From contig NZ_JBQKME010000001.1 of the NCBI RefSeq assembly GCF_052115865.1, forward strand, positions 124,001 to 188,000: a stretch of DNA of 64,000 nt, written 5' to 3'. Source of the DNA: Fundicoccus_A sp052115865 (GTDB lineage Bacteria > Bacillota > Bacilli > Lactobacillales > Aerococcaceae). The stretch's first letter is position 1, and each line of letters opens with the position of its first letter. This document shows positions 61,954-64,000 of this stretch, in pieces. Below the pieces are notes generated by a model. It was not told the origin of the DNA. It ran no database searches and saw only the letters and a list, made by a program, of their open reading frames with translations. A program made the position numbers and the translations under genes.

Positions 61954-63534
61954 ATGACAACTTTTAGTATTTTGATGACATCCGATACACATGGTTACTG
62001 GCTGAATTCAGCAGAGGGGACGCCAGATAATTTATTGAAAACCGCGCAGGGCTTGAAGGAATTAAAAGCGCAAAAAGAGCATCCAACTTTGATGATTGAT
62101 TTAGGTGATTTTATCCAAGGCTCATCTTTTGCGACCTATATGTATAAAATTCGCCAATCGGGTACTTTTTTTGCCCAAGCGATGAATGCGATTGGCTATG
62201 ACTATCAAATTATTGGTAACCATGAGTTTAATTATGGGGCGGACTACCGCCAAAATGTGTTTGCCGATTTGAATGCGGCTATTTTGAACAGCAATATGGT
62301 GACAGCTTCGAACCAGCAAGCTTTCATTGGTCAGCCGTATGCGATTCATGAAATCGATGGCCTGAAAGTTGGGATTATTGGCGCAACGACGCATTATATT
62401 CCTAACTGGGAATTACCAGCCCACTATGATGGCATCGAGTTTAAAGATGCTTTCACAACCGTCAAGCACTATGTCAATATCTTGCGCCCACAAGTTGATG
62501 TACTAGTCGTCGCCTACCACGGTGGTTTTGAAGCTGACTTAACCGATTTTTCACCGCTAGAAAAATTAACCGGTGAAAACCAAGGGGCGAAAATGTTGCA
62601 AGAAATTGATGGCATCGATGTCTTGCTGACCGGTCACCAACACCGTCAAATCAATCAAAAAGTAGGATCCACCTGGGTGGTTCAACCTGGTTTTGGAGGT
62701 GAGCTAATCGCCGATATCACCATCACAGTTGACGAGCAGAAAAATGTTCACATCAATGGGCAACTGCACCCGACAACAAATTACACAGAAGATCTGGTCC
62801 TAAAACAAACACTCAAAGCCGACCTAGAAGCGGGCAATACTTGGCTGCGAACAGTCATCGGCCACGCGCCCCTGACGCCAACGACCAACGACGTTTTCGA
62901 AGCACGCGTATTAGGCCACCCCTACATCGAGATGCTCAACCAAATCCAATTGTACGAAACCAGCGCCCAACTCAGCGCGGTCACACTCGTCAACGACTTT
63001 TTCGCGGCCTTCACGGGGGACATCACCAATGAAATCCTCCTCCTCAGTTATCCTTATTACAACCGCATCGCTAAAGTAAATATCACTGGTTCTGAGTTAA
63101 CTGAAGTGATCGAATATGATTTGGAATATTTAATGCTGAATGACCGGGATGAAATCATCGTCAATCCAACTTACATAGATCCAAAGCCACGCCACTATAA
63201 TTTTGATAGCTATAGCGGGATTCAAGTAACAGTTGATTTAGGTCAGCCGTTTGGACAACGTGTTATTTCTATTATCGATGAATCAACTGGGGAGCCAATT
63301 ATTGCGGATGCCACTTATTCCATTGCACTTTCACAATACCGGGCTGCTGGTGGGGGCGATTATGAGCAGTTTCATGTCGATAAAATTGAATACTTATCTG
63401 AAAATGATGTTGCAGGCTTGTTGGTTGATGCAGTCTCAGGCAAGATTCAATTAGATTGGGAGGCGATTAATCGTAACTACCGCCATTGGAACTACCAACC
63501 TCCATACCCATTATTCAAATACCCACTTGACTAA
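61954..63534 (+). CDS. bifunctional metallophosphatase/5'-nucleotidase family protein
   Basis: 526 residues, no signal peptide. The N-terminal calcineurin-like domain has SDTHGYW (Asp11, His13), IDLGDFIQGSS, GNHEFNYG, YHGGFE and TGHQHRQI, the full metal-ligand set. The C-terminal 5'-nucleotidase domain (about 320-526) has YNRIAKVNITGSEL and SQYRAAGGGDYEQF. It hydrolyses nucleotides or cyclic nucleotides, here apparently inside the cell. ATG 61954 follows TTGGAGGAGTAAT and is coupled to the upstream gene. Confidence 0.88.
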   Translation: MTTFSILMTSDTHGYWLNSAEGTPDNLLKTAQGLKELKAQKEHPTLMIDLGDFIQGSSFATYMYKIRQSGTFFAQAMNAIGYDYQIIGNHEFNYGADYRQNVFADLNAAILNSNMVTASNQQAFIGQPYAIHEIDGLKVGIIGATTHYIPNWELPAHYDGIEFKDAFTTVKHYVNILRPQVDVLVVAYHGGFEADLTDFSPLEKLTGENQGAKMLQEIDGIDVLLTGHQHRQINQKVGSTWVVQPGFGGELIADITITVDEQKNVHINGQLHPTTNYTEDLVLKQTLKADLEAGNTWLRTVIGHAPLTPTTNDVFEARVLGHPYIEMLNQIQLYETSAQLSAVTLVNDFFAAFTGDITNEILLLSYPYYNRIAKVNITGSELTEVIEYDLEYLMLNDRDEIIVNPTYIDPKPRHYNFDSYSGIQVTVDLGQPFGQRVISIIDESTGEPIIADATYSIALSQYRAAGGGDYEQFHVDKIEYLSENDVAGLLVDAVSGKIQLDWEAINRNYRHWNYQPPYPLFKYPLD

Positions 63535-63569
63535 ACAGAGTCAATATAGTACAATTAAGAAGTTGTGTA

Positions 63570-63585
63570 AGCAATGATATTTATT
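63570..63585 (+). repeat. 16-bp dispersed motif, one mismatch
   Basis: AGCAATGATATTTATT directly before the AAAAGAAGGAAG ribosome binding site of the DUF896 gene. Confidence 0.82.
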
Positions 63586-63607
63586 TTAAAAGAAGGAAGT
63601 GAAAGCA

Positions 63608-63946
63608 ATGCACATGGAATTAGTTTTAGATGGCATTAATTATTTTGCGAAAAAAGAAAAGTTTTACGGCTTGGACGAGAGAGAAAAAGACTTGCAAGCA
63701 GAATTACGAGATGAATATTTACGCTTATTCCGCATGGCTTTTTCCGATCAAATTGAGCACGTGAAAGTGGTCGACATCGAAGGCACGGACGTGACACCGG
63801 CAAAAATGAAAGCCATCCAACGTGGCAAACAAATTCACGGCCGCCATTTGGATGCAAAAGCGAAATCCGAAAAAGCTGCGATGGAAGACCTCATTGCCAA
63901 AGCACAAGCCTTTCTCGACGAATGCGATGAAAAATCAAATAAATAA
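63608..63946 (+). CDS. DUF896 (UPF0291, YnzC-like) domain protein
   Basis: 112 residues. The core LVLDGINYFAKKEKFYGLDEREKDLQAELRDEYLRLFR and HVKVVDIEGTDVTPAKMKAIQRGKQIHGRHL resembles YnzC of B. subtilis, a small helical-hairpin protein of unknown role linked to the SOS/division operon. It is longer than the usual 75-85 residues because of a charged C-terminal helix. ATG 63608 follows AGAAGGAAG. Confidence 0.8.
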   Translation: MHMELVLDGINYFAKKEKFYGLDEREKDLQAELRDEYLRLFRMAFSDQIEHVKVVDIEGTDVTPAKMKAIQRGKQIHGRHLDAKAKSEKAAMEDLIAKAQAFLDECDEKSNK

Positions 63947-63951
63947 TTTTA

Positions 63952-63976
63952 AAAACCTCGTTGAACGAGGTTTTTT
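63952..63976 (+). terminator. intrinsic terminator
   Basis: AAAACCTCGTT (63952-63962) pairs with AACGAGGTTTT (63964-63974) and is followed by T residues. A G-rich stretch then runs to the window end. Confidence 0.85.
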
Positions 63977-64000
63977 GTTTGGGGAAATTTAGGGGGTGGG

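Noticed and set aside
1..64000. tRNA or rRNA genes
   Set aside because: None recognised on either strand by reading; a covariance search was not possible.

Overview
The window looks like the chromosome of a low-GC Gram-positive bacterium of the order Lactobacillales. This rests on strong AAGGAGG-type ribosome binding sites, TTG/GTG starts, DUF896, PepF, YesL/LplB-type sugar loci, a heterodimeric ABC exporter and a leader-peptide attenuation style known from lactic acid bacteria. Genus cannot be fixed from this sequence; an Aerococcaceae/Carnobacteriaceae-type genome is a guess.

Region 1 (1 to about 25.4 kb) is a carbohydrate locus that reads as a rhamnogalacturonan-I (pectin side chain) utilisation island. 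It has two LplA/LplB/YtcP-type ABC uptake systems without their own ATPase and an AldA-type lactaldehyde dehydrogenase. It also has a Gfo/Idh/MocA dehydrogenase, a GH106-like protein, a GH35 beta-galactosidase and a GH105 unsaturated rhamnogalacturonyl hydrolase. The rest is a GH43-like enzyme, a two-domain esterase (alpha/beta hydrolase plus rhamnogalacturonan-acetylesterase-type SGNH domain), two AraC regulators and two YesL proteins. An IS1634-like element sits at 22.08-23.84 kb. The 5' part of a third sugar-binding-protein gene is missing next to it, leaving a 3' remnant.

Region 2 (25.4-29.3 kb) holds two paralogous branched-chain amino acid binding-protein genes. Each is preceded by a classical attenuator with a short leader peptide: five consecutive Ile codons in the first, a Val-Val-Val-Leu-Val-Ile run in the second. 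The second structural gene carries a frameshift. An array of 17 hairpin repeats lies between them.

Region 3 (29.3-64 kb) is a mosaic of housekeeping and accessory genes. It includes an S9 peptidase, aldo/keto reductase, aspartate kinase, a secreted serpin, flavin oxidoreductases, a chromate transporter pair, a two-component system and an ABC exporter pair with a possible attenuator. It continues with a VanY peptidase, a trigger-factor-C-like protein, a beta-lactamase-like serine hydrolase, an Lrp/aminotransferase pair, PepF, a LysM-3D cell wall protein, a NERD protein, a pseudouridine synthase, an MBL hydrolase, a 5'-nucleotidase and DUF896.

Two non-coding systems stand out and are confined to 26.9-64 kb. 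(a) A 16-bp motif, AGCAGWGATATTTATT, occurs 12 times exactly and at least 3 more times with one mismatch. It mostly sits directly before ribosome binding sites in one orientation and directly after stop codons in the other, so genes are flanked by inverted copies. I found no copy with one mismatch or fewer in the first 26.9 kb. This distribution resembles a DNA uptake sequence or a recombination-module border. (b) Intergenic arrays of contiguous imperfect-palindrome units with periods of exactly 31, 41 or about 42 bp lie at 26.9, 31.9, 37.2, 37.8, 43.7, 51.8 and 59.2 kb, often with a G-rich left and a C-rich right flank. These two systems are the best candidates for something undescribed.
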